DNA of 64,000 bases, taken from contig RPFO01001888.1 in the NCBI GenBank assembly GCA_009746045.1, forward strand, positions 29,455-93,454. The letters run 5' to 3'. Each line of letters starts with the position of its first letter. Positions within the stretch are counted from its first letter, which is position 1. A model generated the notes under the pieces. It was given only the letters and a program-made list of their open reading frames with translations, was not told where the DNA came from and searched no databases. Position numbers and translations under genes: made by a program. This document shows, piece after piece, positions 1-11,400 of this stretch. Origin of the DNA: Mesostigma viride. Its lineage: Eukaryota; Streptophyta; Mesostigmatophyceae; Mesostigmatales; Mesostigmataceae.

Positions 1-43
1 GGCCTGCGATGGTTGTCTCCTTGAAATATAGTTGTCTCACTTA
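1..43. repeat. Junction of two dispersed repeat ends
   Basis: The first ~28 bases match the outer end of the MITE family seen complete at 11,401-11,838 (end motif GGTTGTCTCCTTGA). Bases 29-43 contain AGTTGTCTCACTTAA, which recurs in reverse complement at about 12,751-12,768. Two repeat families therefore meet at the window edge. Confidence 0.5.
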
Positions 44-224
44 ATATGTAAGGGCAATTGCCCAGCGCCAGTTGCTGCCAGCTGGCAGCTGACTGCAGGA
101 CGTATAAGTCCTTGCGCACAAGGCGATATTGAAACGGTCTGAACGCACAGCCTCAAGTGCTAGCTAGAGAGCAATTGCATGGATGCATGCCAACTGTGCC
201 CGTACGCATAAACAATTAAACATG

Positions 225-3200
225 TCACTCTTCTGGCAAGGTTGCCGGTCGCTCGGCCCCCAGCAGGCAGGTGGTCAGCAAGTCCGTAACCATGTGCAAC
301 TTCCTCTGCAGCGATTCCACACCTGCGCTGGACAGAGGTGGGCTGTAGTGGGGAGTCCCGCAGTCGCTGCAGTGGGCCTCGATGCCGGCATCGGCGAGCA
401 CCAACTCACCCACCGCCTCCGCTAGCATCTTCACACCATGTTGCCCTGGCATTATCGGCACTTGCTTGACCTGCTGTATATGTAACAGAAAGGCGTTGTT
501 GGGTCAGCTGAGGCATGCATGGACATATCGTAGGCAGCATGCCAAAACTGGACTGTCAGAAAACTAGGTACGTTAGAAAGCTAGGTTAGAAAGAACAATC
601 TACTTGCCCGATCTGGACATGCCGTAATTATTTCATTATCATAAAAACAAGCGCCGAATAGCTCATCGAGATCCCACTGGCTCTCAAACTGCCCTCCAAA
701 GCATCGGACTGGGGGTGCTCACATTGATCACTCGAATCGGCAATATATATACAGTACTTCCAGTGCATGCCATACAGCCGCTAGCTGAGACAACATCATC
801 ATCGTCATGTCTCACTTAGAGTAGTACACCATGTCATGTCATGTGCGCAAAACCAGCTTTTATCACTTGGGTGTTATAATATTTAATAAGCCACAAAAGG
901 CATGCTTGGCAATAGTGGCATGGGCTTGATGGCATATCATAATTAGTATTGTGGAGAGGCGTTTTATATGTGGCACAGATACTGGGGCAAGAATTCAAAG
1001 GGCGAAGTGCCCAGGCCTGGTACTAGCTACAGGTAATTCGATATCCGGTATAGATAGTAGATGCGCCACTGTACGCTGTCAGTCTATCTTTCCGTTTTGT
1101 GCGCATATTAATATAATCTGATTCTTTGCAATCGTTCATTGAATTTTCCGGATCCACTGACACGTGGTAACCAGGCACGAGAGCAAGGATTTCATTGACG
1201 ACAATTTAAGTTGCCTCGACTCATACTATTGGTAATGGCAAGGAAGATGGATGTATAGAGTTAAGTGATAGTTACTAGAATATATATTTAGCATTTTATG
1301 GTACATGTGCTCACTGACAACTGTCATGCGGTTGATCAATATTTGGTACAAGCCTGTTACAAGTAAAAACAACCAAATGGTACTACATGGCATCGCGCAA
1401 GCCGCGTACCTGGCCGAAAAATGCGACGAATTCAGAAGCTGGCAGCATGGGCATTGCGCGATGCAGGAGGCGTGCCCTTCTCGTGGAGTCATCTGACTGC
1501 AGCACACCCTTCAGGGTGGCTGCATCTGGCCGCCAGAAGATAAGGAAGCGGTCCCGGTACAAATCATGCCAGCGTGTGGTTATGATCTGGAAGACATTGG
1601 CGCTGTTAAACTCTGCAGAGGCAGCACGAGGACCATATGGCACAAATGCACAAGCATTCCAGGATGATTATCATCTTGGGGGAAGAGGCAGAGATAGTGT
1701 TTGATTGGCATGGGCATATTATGGAGGTGTCAATGTGGCTGCATGAGCAAAGGAACAACCTGCATGACTTACTCACATCAGTATACCATGCAGTGATTGT
1801 ACCAAGTGCACGCGGCCCACACACGCATGCGGCTCGGGAAGAAGCAAAGGATCATCATTAGTGAAGCAAACACAAGGAATGAATAAATGGCCACATTCCT
1901 TGCGATTCTTGAAATTAGATACATTCAAGCCGCCCCTACAGGTATAACTGCTGCTTTGATAGGCGAAATCTTCAAATATGCATGCATCCCATCATAAGTA
2001 CAACCCAAGTGCACAGTAGCCATTCTAGTGTAGCAGCAAGCACTGGATTCACGCCACCAATGGCGGTTTTCCCAAGCACCAATTCCCATCAATAACTCAT
2101 GCCCTCGCTTACTGTTGTGATTCGATAAGAACTCCCGAAATGCTTTGGCCAGTTTCTGCAGGCTCCTGTCAAAGACACTCTCAATGTCAATGGACGCATC
2201 CAGCTCGCCTGCCTTGCCATTTCCCAGGTATTCATCTGCAAGAAAGCACAGGCAAGTACGCAGTGGGATTCCAGGGAGTGGCAGGCAGAGACCATGTGCT
2301 ACCATGGAAAGTGTTAGTGGCAAAAGAGGTTAAACAGGGCTACCATATCCTGGCACACAGTTTCATATTCCACTTGGATATCCAAATGCAACCCGTTGTG
2401 CCCTTGAAGTCTTCTGAATGCAATGCATACGTTCGTCTGTTTCAAAACGGCACAATCCGAACATGTAGCACGCAATTACTTACTTGCTTAGTTGATTGGA
2501 ATATACTTACCAAAGGTATTGTTCGTCGCTGCCCACTGTGCAGCGTTCAGGTCAAGTCGCCATATGCAAAAGGGCAAGGAGTCCTTATTTCCATGCGGGA
2601 CTGGTGCATACATGAATGGAGCAGGTGGATGGAAATCACTCGAGCGTGCTCCGAAAAGCCATAGCAGGGCAGCCGCAACACCATGAAGAGTAAGTTGGCT
2701 GCATTCGATCAAACTATGCAGGAAATCCATTGAGTAGACTGGTCCCTGGTAAGCTGAGCACTCGACTGTAAGACTCAGTAAGACGTTGCGAAGAAGCAGA
2801 TCAGACTGCAAGGAGATTGAGGCAGGTACAACTGGAACCCCTCTCGACAACGCTGTTTTTTGTTCCGGATTCTCGTTTACTCGCTCTTGGTATGTGCAGA
2901 AGGAGGCCAGCTCCTGTAAGGCAGATGCAAGGATTTGATAATTTTATGAACAATAACAATAATCAGTGCTGAAGTTTGTCAGGTAAAAATGCAGCCCATG
3001 TTTTGAATTTGTATGGTGTCAGACTTCACTAGAGCTCCATCTGCTCAATATAATCTATGTTTTGTAATCCAAAAAATAATTTCAACCAGGGCAGGTTACA
3101 TTGGGAAAATACAATCAGCGTTGCAAAGGGGAACCAGCAGAAAGCATACATAGCTGATGACTTTTCATTCAATAGAGTTTAGAATGATTTGCAGATGATA

Positions 3201-4060
3201 AGCCAAGTAAGCAAATTTGATAAACCTGCACTGCTACAAGGGAGGTACCAGACACAGATCGCCAACCTTGATGCCGCCAGCTCAAATTCAAATGCACTTT
3301 CCATTCAACGTTTCATGTCGAAGCTAATCCCGGTATTTACTGGATTTTAGGAAAGAGAACGATACAACAGCGACAAGAGAAGTCCGGCTCGCACCTCCTT
3401 GAACAGTCTCGACAGCAGCTTTGCCTTTTGCATTGAAGAAAATCCTGAATGGGAGGCAACATGTCAAACCACGACGGACGCGTATGCTGTAGAGAACGCC
3501 GTTAAAGTAATAATAATAATAATAGTAATAATAATAATGATAATAATAATGAGAGGAATAAACAAAAATCAGAGTACTTGAAGCAATATATCTCCGGCGC
3601 CGTTCAGAGATGTATTCATACCATGCATGCAGTTAATCAGATGAGCTGAAGATGGTATAGTTCCTGTGATGCCACCTCTGGAGGCTGGCCAGGCCACCTG
3701 GGAAGAAAGCAGCGGGTTATCGATCAGAAGCTTGCGCAGGAACCTGATGGTGTCTGCTAATGATGAGCCCCTCAAACCTGTAGATACGAGGGCCTTCAAT
3801 AATTTGCTTGCGGCATTTTGGTATTCAAAATCTGCGAAAAGGGATTGAACAGAAGGTTCAACGCTTTGCTTGCCGGTTTCCAGATCTTGTATAAGCCAAC
3901 ATTTCACGGCCCCTGCTATACGTTTACTCGTCAATGCCAAACGTGCAATGTAATCCCAAGATTGCGAGGCGCACGAGTCGAAAATCAGGGACAGCATCTC
4001 GTGAGGCATCTCTTCGAATGACGTCGCCATTTCGAGAGGAAAAATACTCGAGTCTCTCAC
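225..4060 (-). CDS. Multi-exon F-box protein gene
   Basis: Probable substrate-recognition subunit of an SCF-type ubiquitin ligase. Exon 1 (4060-3622) encodes an N-terminal F-box (MPHEMLSLIFDSC...ARLALTSKRIAGAVK, residues ~18-55). Exons 3444-3395, 2913-2511 and 2235 onward follow with canonical acceptors (CATTCAG, CTTACAG, TTGCAG) and donors (GTATGA, GTGCGA, GTAAGT), and all phases agree. Read straight through, exon 4 stops at 1925 and gives 400 aa. Two further exon-like blocks, 1612-1410 and 473-225, join each other in phase and need a phase-1 donor inside exon 4 that I could not fix. The long model would run to the stop at 225. MATSFEEM (about 4030) is an alternative start. The C-terminal domain is unrecognised. 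If the long model is right, 474-1409 and 1613-1924 are intronic. The gene is divergent from the LRR gene, with 588 bp between starts. Confidence 0.65.
474..1409. other. No independent gene seen
   Basis: AT-rich sequence with no supported ORF. It lies between two exon-like blocks of the minus-strand F-box gene and is probably intron if the long gene model holds. No repeat family from elsewhere in the window was recognised here. Confidence 0.4.
3508..3551. repeat. (TAA)n microsatellite
   Basis: Imperfect TAA/ATA trinucleotide run with a few TAG and TGA interruptions, inside intron 1 of the F-box gene. Confidence 0.9.
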
Positions 4061-4648
4061 ACAAAACCCAGGCCCGAGGTTGTGCTAATAACTTCGGTCT
4101 ATTTCCGTTTTCGTGCTGTTCAGTCCAGAGCTGCTGGGAAAATCATCGTCGTGCTGGACTGCTGGTCGTGCTAAAAATCTCATGGTTATTCCAATTCGGC
4201 AGGCTTGTACGGAATGTCAACGAAAAAGGTCTCGAAAAGGTGCATCAGTTCAGCTAGAGTTCACCAATACTTTCAGCCCGCGCCGGTGCTCGTGTACCAA
4301 GTACCAACTACCAACCGGCGTGGGAAACTTCAACACCTGATGACTCATGACTGCTCGTCATTTTAGCTAACATTTTATTTGGGTATTTATTGCCCGAGTC
4401 ATAAACACGTGGCACGAGCGCTGTTGCTGGAGATAATCGCCAACCCATCATTGGAGGCTACCCGGGCGTTTTCACGCCAAATGCACGCAACTGTTTACTG
4501 CCAGACAGGATTGGGAATTTAGGATCACGGAAATATGGGGCGAAGGTTGCTACGAGGTCGTTATTTAGTGTGGACTTTCACGTCATTTGGCTAAGGCATG
4601 ATAGTGTTTATTTTTCGAACCTAGCTTGAGCGCCCGTTAAATACCCTT
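4061..4648. promoter_or_regulatory. Shared upstream region of two divergent genes
   Basis: 588 bp between the start of the minus-strand F-box gene and the plus-strand LRR gene, with no coding signal. Its position implies it holds both promoters. No clear TATA box or operator was identified. Confidence 0.4.
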
Positions 4649-6343
4649 TTGTTTCCTGCGAAACAGCGTTGTCTGGCCGTACCATTCGAGGGCGAAATGG
4701 CGGAGCAGCATTTAACTTCCACGCCCATTGCCGCCGAAATGCCTGGAATAGAAGTCCCTCTAACGACGCCACCCACCGCGTCGGAGCAGCGAGGGTTTTA
4801 CGAAGTCGCATATTCGCATGGATTCGGGAGCCGAATTTTCAAGCACGTGCCTCTTCTGGACAGAATTCGCCTCCGTGTAGCGTCCCGGTGGACTAAGTTA
4901 TGCGTCGACGAGTCCCTACACGACTTGACAGAAATAGCAGGCCAGGACATTTCCGAGGAGGGACTGGATGCTGAACAGGCAATGCTGTGGCTGTCCACCA
5001 AATGCCCCAACCTGAATTGCGTGAGCGTGCGGCGCAAGCCCCGGAGCGAGCGACACGAGTTCGTCGACGACATGCTCATCTATCTGGAGCACTCCACGCC
5101 GCAGCCCGTGTGGTGGAAGATGGTCGACACGAGTCTGGAACAGCTCGCGCTCAAATGCGCCCAATTGACCTACCTCGACGTCCAGGGCTGTACCGGCGTG
5201 ACCGACAAATCCCTTATCCTCGTGTCCCAGCAGAGCGCCAACTTGACCCACCTCGAGGTCTCCTACACGGGCGTGACCGACGTCGGCCTCACCTCCGTCG
5301 GGCTGCATTCGACCCGCCTAAAAAATCTCATCGCGCGGGGACTCCGGAAATGCACCGACGCGTCCGTCAGCGTGATTGGCCAGCGCTGCCGCCAGCTCGA
5401 GCACCTCGACGTGAAAGACTGCCAAGTCACCGACGCATCCATCCTCACTGTCGCACGTCACTGCCCGGCCCTCCAGTGGCTCGACGTGTCCATGTCCACA
5501 CGCGTGACCGACTGTAGCATGGCCGTGGTCGCTGAGCTTTGCCCGCAGCTGCGCCACCTCAACCTCGTCGGCTGCAGCGTGGGCGACGCCACACTGCGCA
5601 CGCTTGGGACGCGATGCCCCCGGCTCCAACGACTCGAACTCTCCACGACCTGCACAGTCACGGACGCTGGTGTCCGCTCCCTCGGCGCCCACTGCCCCGA
5701 CCTCGTCCACCTCAACCTCGGCCGCTGCACCGCGGTGACGGACGCAGGCATTCAGGCCGTCGGGTCCAGCTGCCCCCGCCTCCAGCACCTGTGGGTCCAG
5801 GGGTGCGACCGGGTCACCGACGCCAGCATTAGAGTCGTCGCCGTGCACGTGGGCAGCGCACTCACCTGGCTCGCATGCCTCCACTGCAGGTACGTCACTG
5901 ATGCCAGCATCTCCGTCATCGCGCGCTGCTGCCCCCAGCTGCAGCGGCTCGACGTCTCCCACTGCACGGGCGTGACGGACGCGTCCTTGACCGCGCTCGG
6001 GGGGCACTGCCCGCAGCTGCAGCATCTGGCCGCGGGGAGCTGCCCAGGGTGCACCGACGCGACCTTGGTGGCGGTGTCCCAGGGATGCCAGCAGCTACAG
6101 CACCTGTTCCTGCAGAGGACGGGGGTCACGGACGCCGGGCTGATCGCGGTCGGGACCCACAGTGGCCAGCTGCAGTCGTTGATACTGAGCGGGTGCGCGG
6201 GGGTCACCGAGGTGGGCTTGGCGCATGTGCTGTGGCAGTGCAAGCAGCTGTTCTCGCTGGCGATACAGGGTTGCATGGGCATCCGCTTCGCCCGCATACG
6301 CCGCATTGCCGCCGAGCGCACGCGTTGCACCATCCACCGGTGA
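4649..6343 (+). CDS. F-box-like / cysteine-containing LRR protein
   Basis: Intact single-exon ORF of 564 aa. Residues ~65-95 (IFKHVPLLDRIRLRVASRWTKL) look like a degenerate F-box. The rest is about 14 tandem leucine-rich repeats of the ~26-residue cysteine-containing type, each with a C..VTDASL or C..VTDAGI signature, as in FBXL/AMN1 proteins. The likely role is target recognition for a ubiquitin ligase, or another protein-binding scaffold. No signal peptide or membrane segment is evident. The ORF is distinctly GC-rich compared with the repeats on both sides. The start at 4649 is the first in-frame Met; Met17 (4697) also fits. The family is confident, the partner unknown. Confidence 0.8.
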   Translation: MFPAKQRCLAVPFEGEMAEQHLTSTPIAAEMPGIEVPLTTPPTASEQRGFYEVAYSHGFGSRIFKHVPLLDRIRLRVASRWTKLCVDESLHDLTEIAGQDISEEGLDAEQAMLWLSTKCPNLNCVSVRRKPRSERHEFVDDMLIYLEHSTPQPVWWKMVDTSLEQLALKCAQLTYLDVQGCTGVTDKSLILVSQQSANLTHLEVSYTGVTDVGLTSVGLHSTRLKNLIARGLRKCTDASVSVIGQRCRQLEHLDVKDCQVTDASILTVARHCPALQWLDVSMSTRVTDCSMAVVAELCPQLRHLNLVGCSVGDATLRTLGTRCPRLQRLELSTTCTVTDAGVRSLGAHCPDLVHLNLGRCTAVTDAGIQAVGSSCPRLQHLWVQGCDRVTDASIRVVAVHVGSALTWLACLHCRYVTDASISVIARCCPQLQRLDVSHCTGVTDASLTALGGHCPQLQHLAAGSCPGCTDATLVAVSQGCQQLQHLFLQRTGVTDAGLIAVGTHSGQLQSLILSGCAGVTEVGLAHVLWQCKQLFSLAIQGCMGIRFARIRRIAAERTRCTIHR

Positions 6344-6459
6344 CGCGTAAATGAATTGAGACAAATGTAAACCTAAAAATAGCGCAAAGCGGGTCCATCC
6401 AGAGGCGGATCATCCAAAAGGTGGCCTCTGGACTGGTGACGCCTGTGTTTTCTATGACA

Positions 6460-6758
6460 TACAGTCATTCACACCTTAAGTTGGGTTGGCTTAAGTTGTG
6501 TTCACGCCTTAAGTTGGGACGTATAGGATTTCGGCATTCTAAGTTCAAAAGAAGTTCAGAGCAGTATGTTTTAGTATATTTAGTTCAAATTAGTACACCC
6601 GTTATATATATATATTAAAAATATAATTACTTACAGCAGAGAGGGTTATATATATTTAGTAGAGCCGTTCACGCCTTAAGTTGGGTTCACGCCTTAAGTT
6701 GGGTTGACCCGAGGGCCGAGTAAACCCTCGAACCCAACGTTAGTCGTGAATGACTGTA
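6460..6758. mobile_element. MITE-like element A, CTTAAGTTGGG family
   Basis: Bounded by imperfect inverted ends: TACAGTCATTCAC...CTTAAGTTGGG on the left, CCCAACGTTAG...GTGAATGACTGTA on the right. It has internal subterminal copies of CGCCTTAAGTTGGG and no ORF. The ends resemble those of elements at 16,572-17,435 and 26,738-27,434 (ACAGTCATT.C start), so it probably belongs to the same superfamily. Confidence 0.65.
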
Positions 6759-7456
6759 GCGCAAAGCTACTGGCGATTGTGTTTGTGGTCCCGATCGATA
6801 TCCCCCGTCAGCAGCAAAGAGCTGCGCGCCTCGTACACGGATGAGCGTGTGGGCATGGGCACGGGGGTACAATTCGAGTCAGGCCATAAGGTGCCTGCAT
6901 GGAGGTGCATGGGGCATCCAGGGTTCACGCCTGCCGGCATTCATGGCACTCGACTTCCATTCAGAGTATGGAGCATGTGCCTGCCGCACGTTGGGACCTA
7001 TGAGGCATGTTTATAGTCTGAAACATCGGCAGGAGCGTTCAGAAGCATGCAAGTGGCCGTGTCTTAATGAATAAGGATCTTTTGAAACCATGCAATATTG
7101 CAGTTGTGATGGGCCGGCATGGAGAGGGGCATGTTTGTTTGACGGCCAACATGCGGTTCTTTCTTAATTTATAAACTATGTTACTGTACTAATATTAATT
7201 AATGAAATATTTAAGTATAATTAACACGTGCTCCCGTTGAGGAGTCACGGAGCAACTGATCGAGTGCTTAATTTTATTCCCTGAGTGTGAAAAGCGGGCA
7301 GCGGGCAGAGACCCCCCCCTTTCCTCACGCCACATGCAGGGCGCACAATCGGACCCGTCGATCGTACTATCCGGCATGATCCCAGGCTGTAGGTGCAATA
7401 GTTTTCTGACTCAAAAAAGCTCAGCCACATAGCAAAAGCATATAGCAAAAAAAAAA
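6759..7456. other. Repeat-rich intergenic DNA, no gene
   Basis: No ORF with protein-like composition. It contains a GTGCTCCCGTTGAGGAGTCACGGAGC palindrome-like motif at about 7,228-7,254 that recurs at 7,746 and, reversed, at 11,359. Confidence 0.4.
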
Positions 7457-7462
7457 TTATAA

Positions 7463-7660
7463 TGCATATCTCCGTGGGGAGCATGCACATGTAACACATA
7501 TCCCTGAGGAGGGGCATATATACCGCATATGGTTTGTAATACAGACTGCATGGGCTACAACCTGCAGGTGGGGGATGTAAACAGCCGCCTACTCTGGGCG
7601 CACAAGGTGCACTTGCACCATCATATGCATGACCAGACAACTACCCTAGTCCTTCCACGT
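7463..7660 (+). repeat. Dispersed repeat D, copy 1
   Basis: Ordered blocks (TCCGTGGGGAG, GTAACACATATCCCTGAGGAG, GGGGCATAT, GGGCTAC, GGGGATGTAA, GTGCACTTGC) also occur in the same order at about 8,262-8,520 and 31,050-31,250. Copies are diverged. No coding potential; nature unknown. Confidence 0.6.
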
Positions 7661-7743
7661 GGCGTTGGATCGCCATGCCTCCAGGCATAGTTCTTTCACT
7701 TCATATGATGTATCATACCTAAAACTAGTTAATTAATTAATTA

Positions 7744-7778
7744 GACTCGTGCTCCCGTTGGGGAGTCACGGAGCATTA
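7744..7778. repeat. Short palindrome-like repeat TGCTCC...GGAGCA
   Basis: CGTGCTCCCGTTGGGGAGTCACGGAGCA can fold through TGCTCC/GGAGCA. Near-identical copies lie at about 7,228, 8,178-8,216 (diverged) and 11,357-11,388 (reverse orientation), usually beside TTAATTA tracts. This suggests the end of a small repeat family. Confidence 0.5.
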
Positions 7779-7861
7779 ACATACCTAAAAGGCCTGGCAT
7801 TGGGTGGAAGATGATTGTGGCTGGGCAGTAAATAGCTAGGGTATACATCTAGGCACCATCA

Positions 7862-8068
7862 GGACAGGAGAACTTTTGCGGATGACTGTAGGTGTAAGTT
7901 GGCGATGCCATGGTAACCGGAGACGTCCGTCCTATAGTCAGCAAAATTGGTGCGAGAGGTCCCCAGTTCGATTCCGGTCGGATTCATTTGCAGATCGCGT
8001 TTTCCGCGTTTTCCGCGGCCTGGCACTGAACGCAAAGGTTTTCACCTTTGCGGAGTGTCTGATCAGAA
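7862..8068 (+). mobile_element. tRNA-related SINE, full copy 1
   Basis: 207-bp unit that looks identical base for base to 30,379-30,585. It contains AGTTCGATTCC, one base off a pol III B-box, preceded about 30 bp upstream by an A-box-like TATAGTCAGC...TTGG. The 3' part carries a duplicated CGCGTTTTCC block and a hairpin CGCAAAGG/CCTTTGCG (8,031-8,052). No ORF. The T-arm pairs poorly, so this is not a working tRNA gene. Confidence 0.65.
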
Positions 8069-8084
8069 TCTAGGCACCATAGCT

Positions 8085-8216
8085 ATAGATAGATGACCGA
8101 GTAGGACTGTTTTTCTTTGTAGATAGCTTAGACCGGTAGGATTGCGTGTACCCATCTGCATCCATCCATCGGGGTTAATGCTCCGTACGTGACAACCCAT
8201 GCAAAGGGAGCACGAG
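8085..8216 (+). mobile_element. LINE 3' tail relic
   Basis: TAGATAGCTTAGACCGGTAGGATTG...CCCATC followed by a short CATC run and GGGGTTA closely parallels 10,240-11,358, where the same tail carries the giant (CATC)n array. Interpreted as the 3' end of a related LINE copy. Confidence 0.5.
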
Positions 8217-8261
8217 TTTAATTAAATAAATCTAGGGTTAAATTAAATTAAATTAAATTAT

Positions 8262-8520
8262 AACATGCCTCCGTTGGGAGATCATTGAATTGAATTGAAT
8301 TGAATTGTAACATAACTCCGTTGGGAGTATATGTAGCACATAGCCCTTGAGAGGGGGCATATGGCCTATCATACATCCTAAGCTACTTCCTGCAAGGGTG
8401 GGGATGTAAGGGACCCTTGCTCTAGGTGCACCAGGGCACTTGCATCCGGCATGATCTTCAAGCTATGCCCAGCGAAGGGGGAGCCTGTCATGGGGGGGAA
8501 GATCAGCATAGCTATACAAA
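8262..8520 (+). repeat. Dispersed repeat D, copy 2
   Basis: Begins near short ATTGAATTGAATT tandem repeats and shares the ordered blocks ACTCCGTTGGGAGTA, GTAGCACATA, GGGGGCATATGGC, TTGCTCTAGGTGC with copies at 7,463 and 31,050. Non-coding. Confidence 0.6.
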
Positions 8521-8544
8521 AAGGCTGGGAGATCATGTAGCACA

Positions 8545-8945
8545 TATTCCATGATGGATGGGTGGGGTGGAGGAAGCCGCGTAATCGAACTATCCTAACT
8601 CTAAGCTATCTAGTCTAGAAAATCCTAACTACACTACTCATCAAAACGCCTCCTCCTCTTGGGGGGAGGGGGCTTGCCCACAGGGTCAGGCGTGTGAGCC
8701 TTGACAATCTTCTGCCACCGCGTCTTGTCCTGCATGGCAGTCCAAAGACGGGAGAGAGAGTGGATGCGGTGCTCAAACTGGGCTGGGACCACTAGGTCGT
8801 CCAGCAACATCTGGATGTAGTTCGTGACAGGTTTCCCGACCCTTTTGGGAATGCCCTTGGGGCCAGGCCAGGTCAGAATGTGTCGCCCTGCCTGGCCAAG
8901 CCGCTGGGGGCCGGCCAGACCAAATCTAGGGTTGTCTCCTTGATT
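8545..8945 (-). mobile_element. LINE 3'-terminal fragment
   Basis: On the minus strand this encodes a C-terminal piece (MLLDDLVVPAQFEHRIHSL ... KIVKAH) followed by a 3' UTR ending in CCACCCATCCATCATGGAAT. The same order, with small indels, recurs in plus orientation at 44,650-45,150. It is a 5'-truncated, non-autonomous non-LTR retrotransposon copy. Confidence 0.65.
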
Positions 8946-9023
8946 TATTAATTAATTAATCAATAGACACGTGACTGCGTCACGTGAGCATAAGTCCTCA
9001 GTGGGAGGGGAACATGGGATGGA

Positions 9024-10290
9024 ATGGATGGTATAAGCTATCTAGGTCCTAGTTACAGGGGTGGGGGCACCGCGGCCCGAATCGCTATGAATGCCATACT
9101 TGGTCACACGCGGAGCCCCCACAGGCTTGGGGGTTGTCTCCTTCATCACTACTTGCCATCTATCCTTGCGCACCATCTGCCTCCATATTACAGACAAACC
9201 AGGAAGCTGCCCGGGGGTGAGCCCGTCACGTCTCCTTGATATCTAGGATCATATATACCAGGGGTGCAGGTTGCTAACCACTTCTGGCATGGCGGCGCGG
9301 AAACGGAGATTCGGCTGGCGGACATCATCTACGCAGACGACACCACCCTCTTCGAGGACACTGGGCACGTGCAGACATGGCTTGACTGCCTGGCTATCGA
9401 GGCCCATGCAGTGGGGCTTGAGGTCAGCAAGAAGACAGAGGCCCTGGCGGTTGGGCTCACCCACTCACCGCCACCCCTCTATCTCCTAGACGGCTCTCGA
9501 GTCCTGTATCGGGACCGCGTCAAGCTGCTGGGCAGCCTGCTTCCCAGCTGCGAGGCCGATGTGGACCATCGCATCTCCCTCGCCTGGCACGCTTTACGCC
9601 AGTACCGGGCCCTGTGGCGCAAGCCCCTGGGCAGGATCGAGAAACAGGACCTGTTTAATTAAGGTCCTCGTCCTTCCTGTTCTCACGTATGGGGCCGAGA
9701 CGTGGACCCAATCACCGCCGACCTGGCCCGCAAGTTGGATGGCGCGGTCACCAACATGCTGCGATCCATTTTCAGAGTAGGATATGCGCTGCTCATGTCC
9801 GCAATGAGGACCTGTACCAGGGCACGCCATACATCACCAGCACCATTAAGCAGCGGCGCCTGCAGCTCGTAGGGCACCTAGCGCTCGCACCAACCAGGCC
9901 GGTAGACACCTCACGTGGCCCTCCCGCGGAACTGCGACCAGCTCAGCCTGGCCGGCACCTCCTGACGTGGGCCGGGCCCCGTGATGCTAGACGCCGCAAG
10001 GCCCGCACAGGTCTTCAAAGAACAGCTAGTAGAGGACATGGGGGGCCTAGGCCTCTCCGTGATTTGGAAGAAGCTGAGGGACAAGGCCAAGTGGCCGGGC
10101 CCAGGTCGTAGAGGACAACGAGCCCCCCCCCCCCGTGGGGAAGCGCCCCGGCGCTTGTGCAAACCCACGGGAGACACGCCAGACAGCTCCCCTAGGGTAG
10201 CGGGATGTTGTTTAGATAGATGAACTGCAGTTAGTGATGATGTTAGATGTTGTAGGTAGCTGATGTAGATAGATTAGACCGGCGGTAGGA
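9024..10290 (+). pseudogene. Degenerate LINE reverse transcriptase
   Basis: Residues from 9,264-9,662 contain the reverse transcriptase catalytic box IIYADDTTLF and downstream text typical of non-LTR elements (LEVSKKTEAL, a stop at 9,660, then VLVLPVLTYGAETW in another frame). A third frame around 9,980-10,110 gives the C-terminal VFKEQLVEDM ... LRDKAKW region. The finger domain and endonuclease are missing and the frame is broken at least twice. The 3' tail (from 10,230) leads directly into the (CATC)n array. Confidence 0.75.
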
Positions 10291-11350
10291 CTGTTTGCAC
10301 CCATCCATCCATCCATCCATCCATCCATCCATCCATCCATCCATCCATCCATCCATCCATCCATCCATCCATCCATCCATCCATCCATCCATCCATCCAT
10401 CCATCCATCCATCCATCCATCCATCCATCCATCCATCCATCCATCCATCCATCCATCCATCCATCCATCCATCCATCCATCCATCCATCCATCCATCCAT
10501 CCATCCATCCATCCATCCATCCATCCATCCATCCATCCATCCATCCATCCATCCATCCATCCATCCATCCATCCATCCATCCATCCATCCATCCATCCAT
10601 CCATCCATCCATCCATCCATCCATCCATCCATCCATCCATCCATCCATCCATCCATCCATCCATCCATCCATCCATCCATCCATCCATCCATCCATCCAT
10701 CCATCCATCCATCCATCCATCCATCCATCCATCCATCCATCCATCCATCCATCCATCCATCCATCCATCCATCCATCCATCCATCCATCCATCCATCCAT
10801 CCATCCATCCATCCATCCATCCATCCATCCATCCATCCATCCATCCATCCATCCATCCATCCATCCATCCATCCATCCATCCATCCATCCATCCATCCAT
10901 CCATCCATCCATCCATCCATCCATCCATCCATCCATCCATCCATCCATCCATCCATCCATCCATCCATCCATCCATCCATCCATCCATCCATCCATCCAT
11001 CCATCCATCCATCCATCCATCCATCCATCCATCCATCCATCCATCCATCCATCCATCCATCCATCCATCCATCCATCCATCCATCCATCCATCCATCCAT
11101 CCATCCATCCATCCATCCATCCATCCATCCATCCATCCATCCATCCATCCATCCATCCATCCATCCATCCATCCATCCATCCATCCATCCATCCATCCAT
11201 CCATCCATCCATCCATCCATCCATCCATCCATCCATCCATCCATCCATCCATCCATCCATCCATCCATCCATCCATCCATCCATCCATCCATCCATCCAT
11301 CCATCCATCCATCCATCCATCCATCCATCCATCCATCCATCCATCCATCG
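10288..11350. repeat. (CATC)n tetranucleotide array, about 265 units
   Basis: Uninterrupted CATC/GATG repeat of about 1.06 kb. Long HPSI and MDGW reading frames across it are repeat artefacts. It sits exactly at the LINE 3' tail and ends at GGGGTTAGTGCTCCG, which also follows the short CATC run at 8,165. This suggests expansion of a retrotransposon tail. Confidence 0.98.
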
Positions 11351-11356
11351 GGGTTA

Positions 11357-11388
11357 GTGCTCCGTGACTCCCCACCGGGAGCACGAGT
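11357..11388. repeat. Palindrome-like repeat, reverse copy
   Basis: TGCTCCGTGACTCCCC...GGGAGCACGAGT is the reverse complement of the motif at 7,746-7,776, here abutting the end of the (CATC)n array and an AATATTAATTA tract. Confidence 0.55.
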
Positions 11389-11400
11389 CTAATATTAATT

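Noticed and set aside
5318-6025. 235-aa minus-strand ORF
   Set aside because: Antisense shadow of the GC-rich LRR gene.
7862-8068. Functional tRNA gene
   Set aside because: A B-box is present, but T-arm and acceptor pairing fail and the unit is repeated as a SINE.
10212-11392. Long HPSI and MDGW ORFs
   Set aside because: Pure (CATC)n microsatellite translation.
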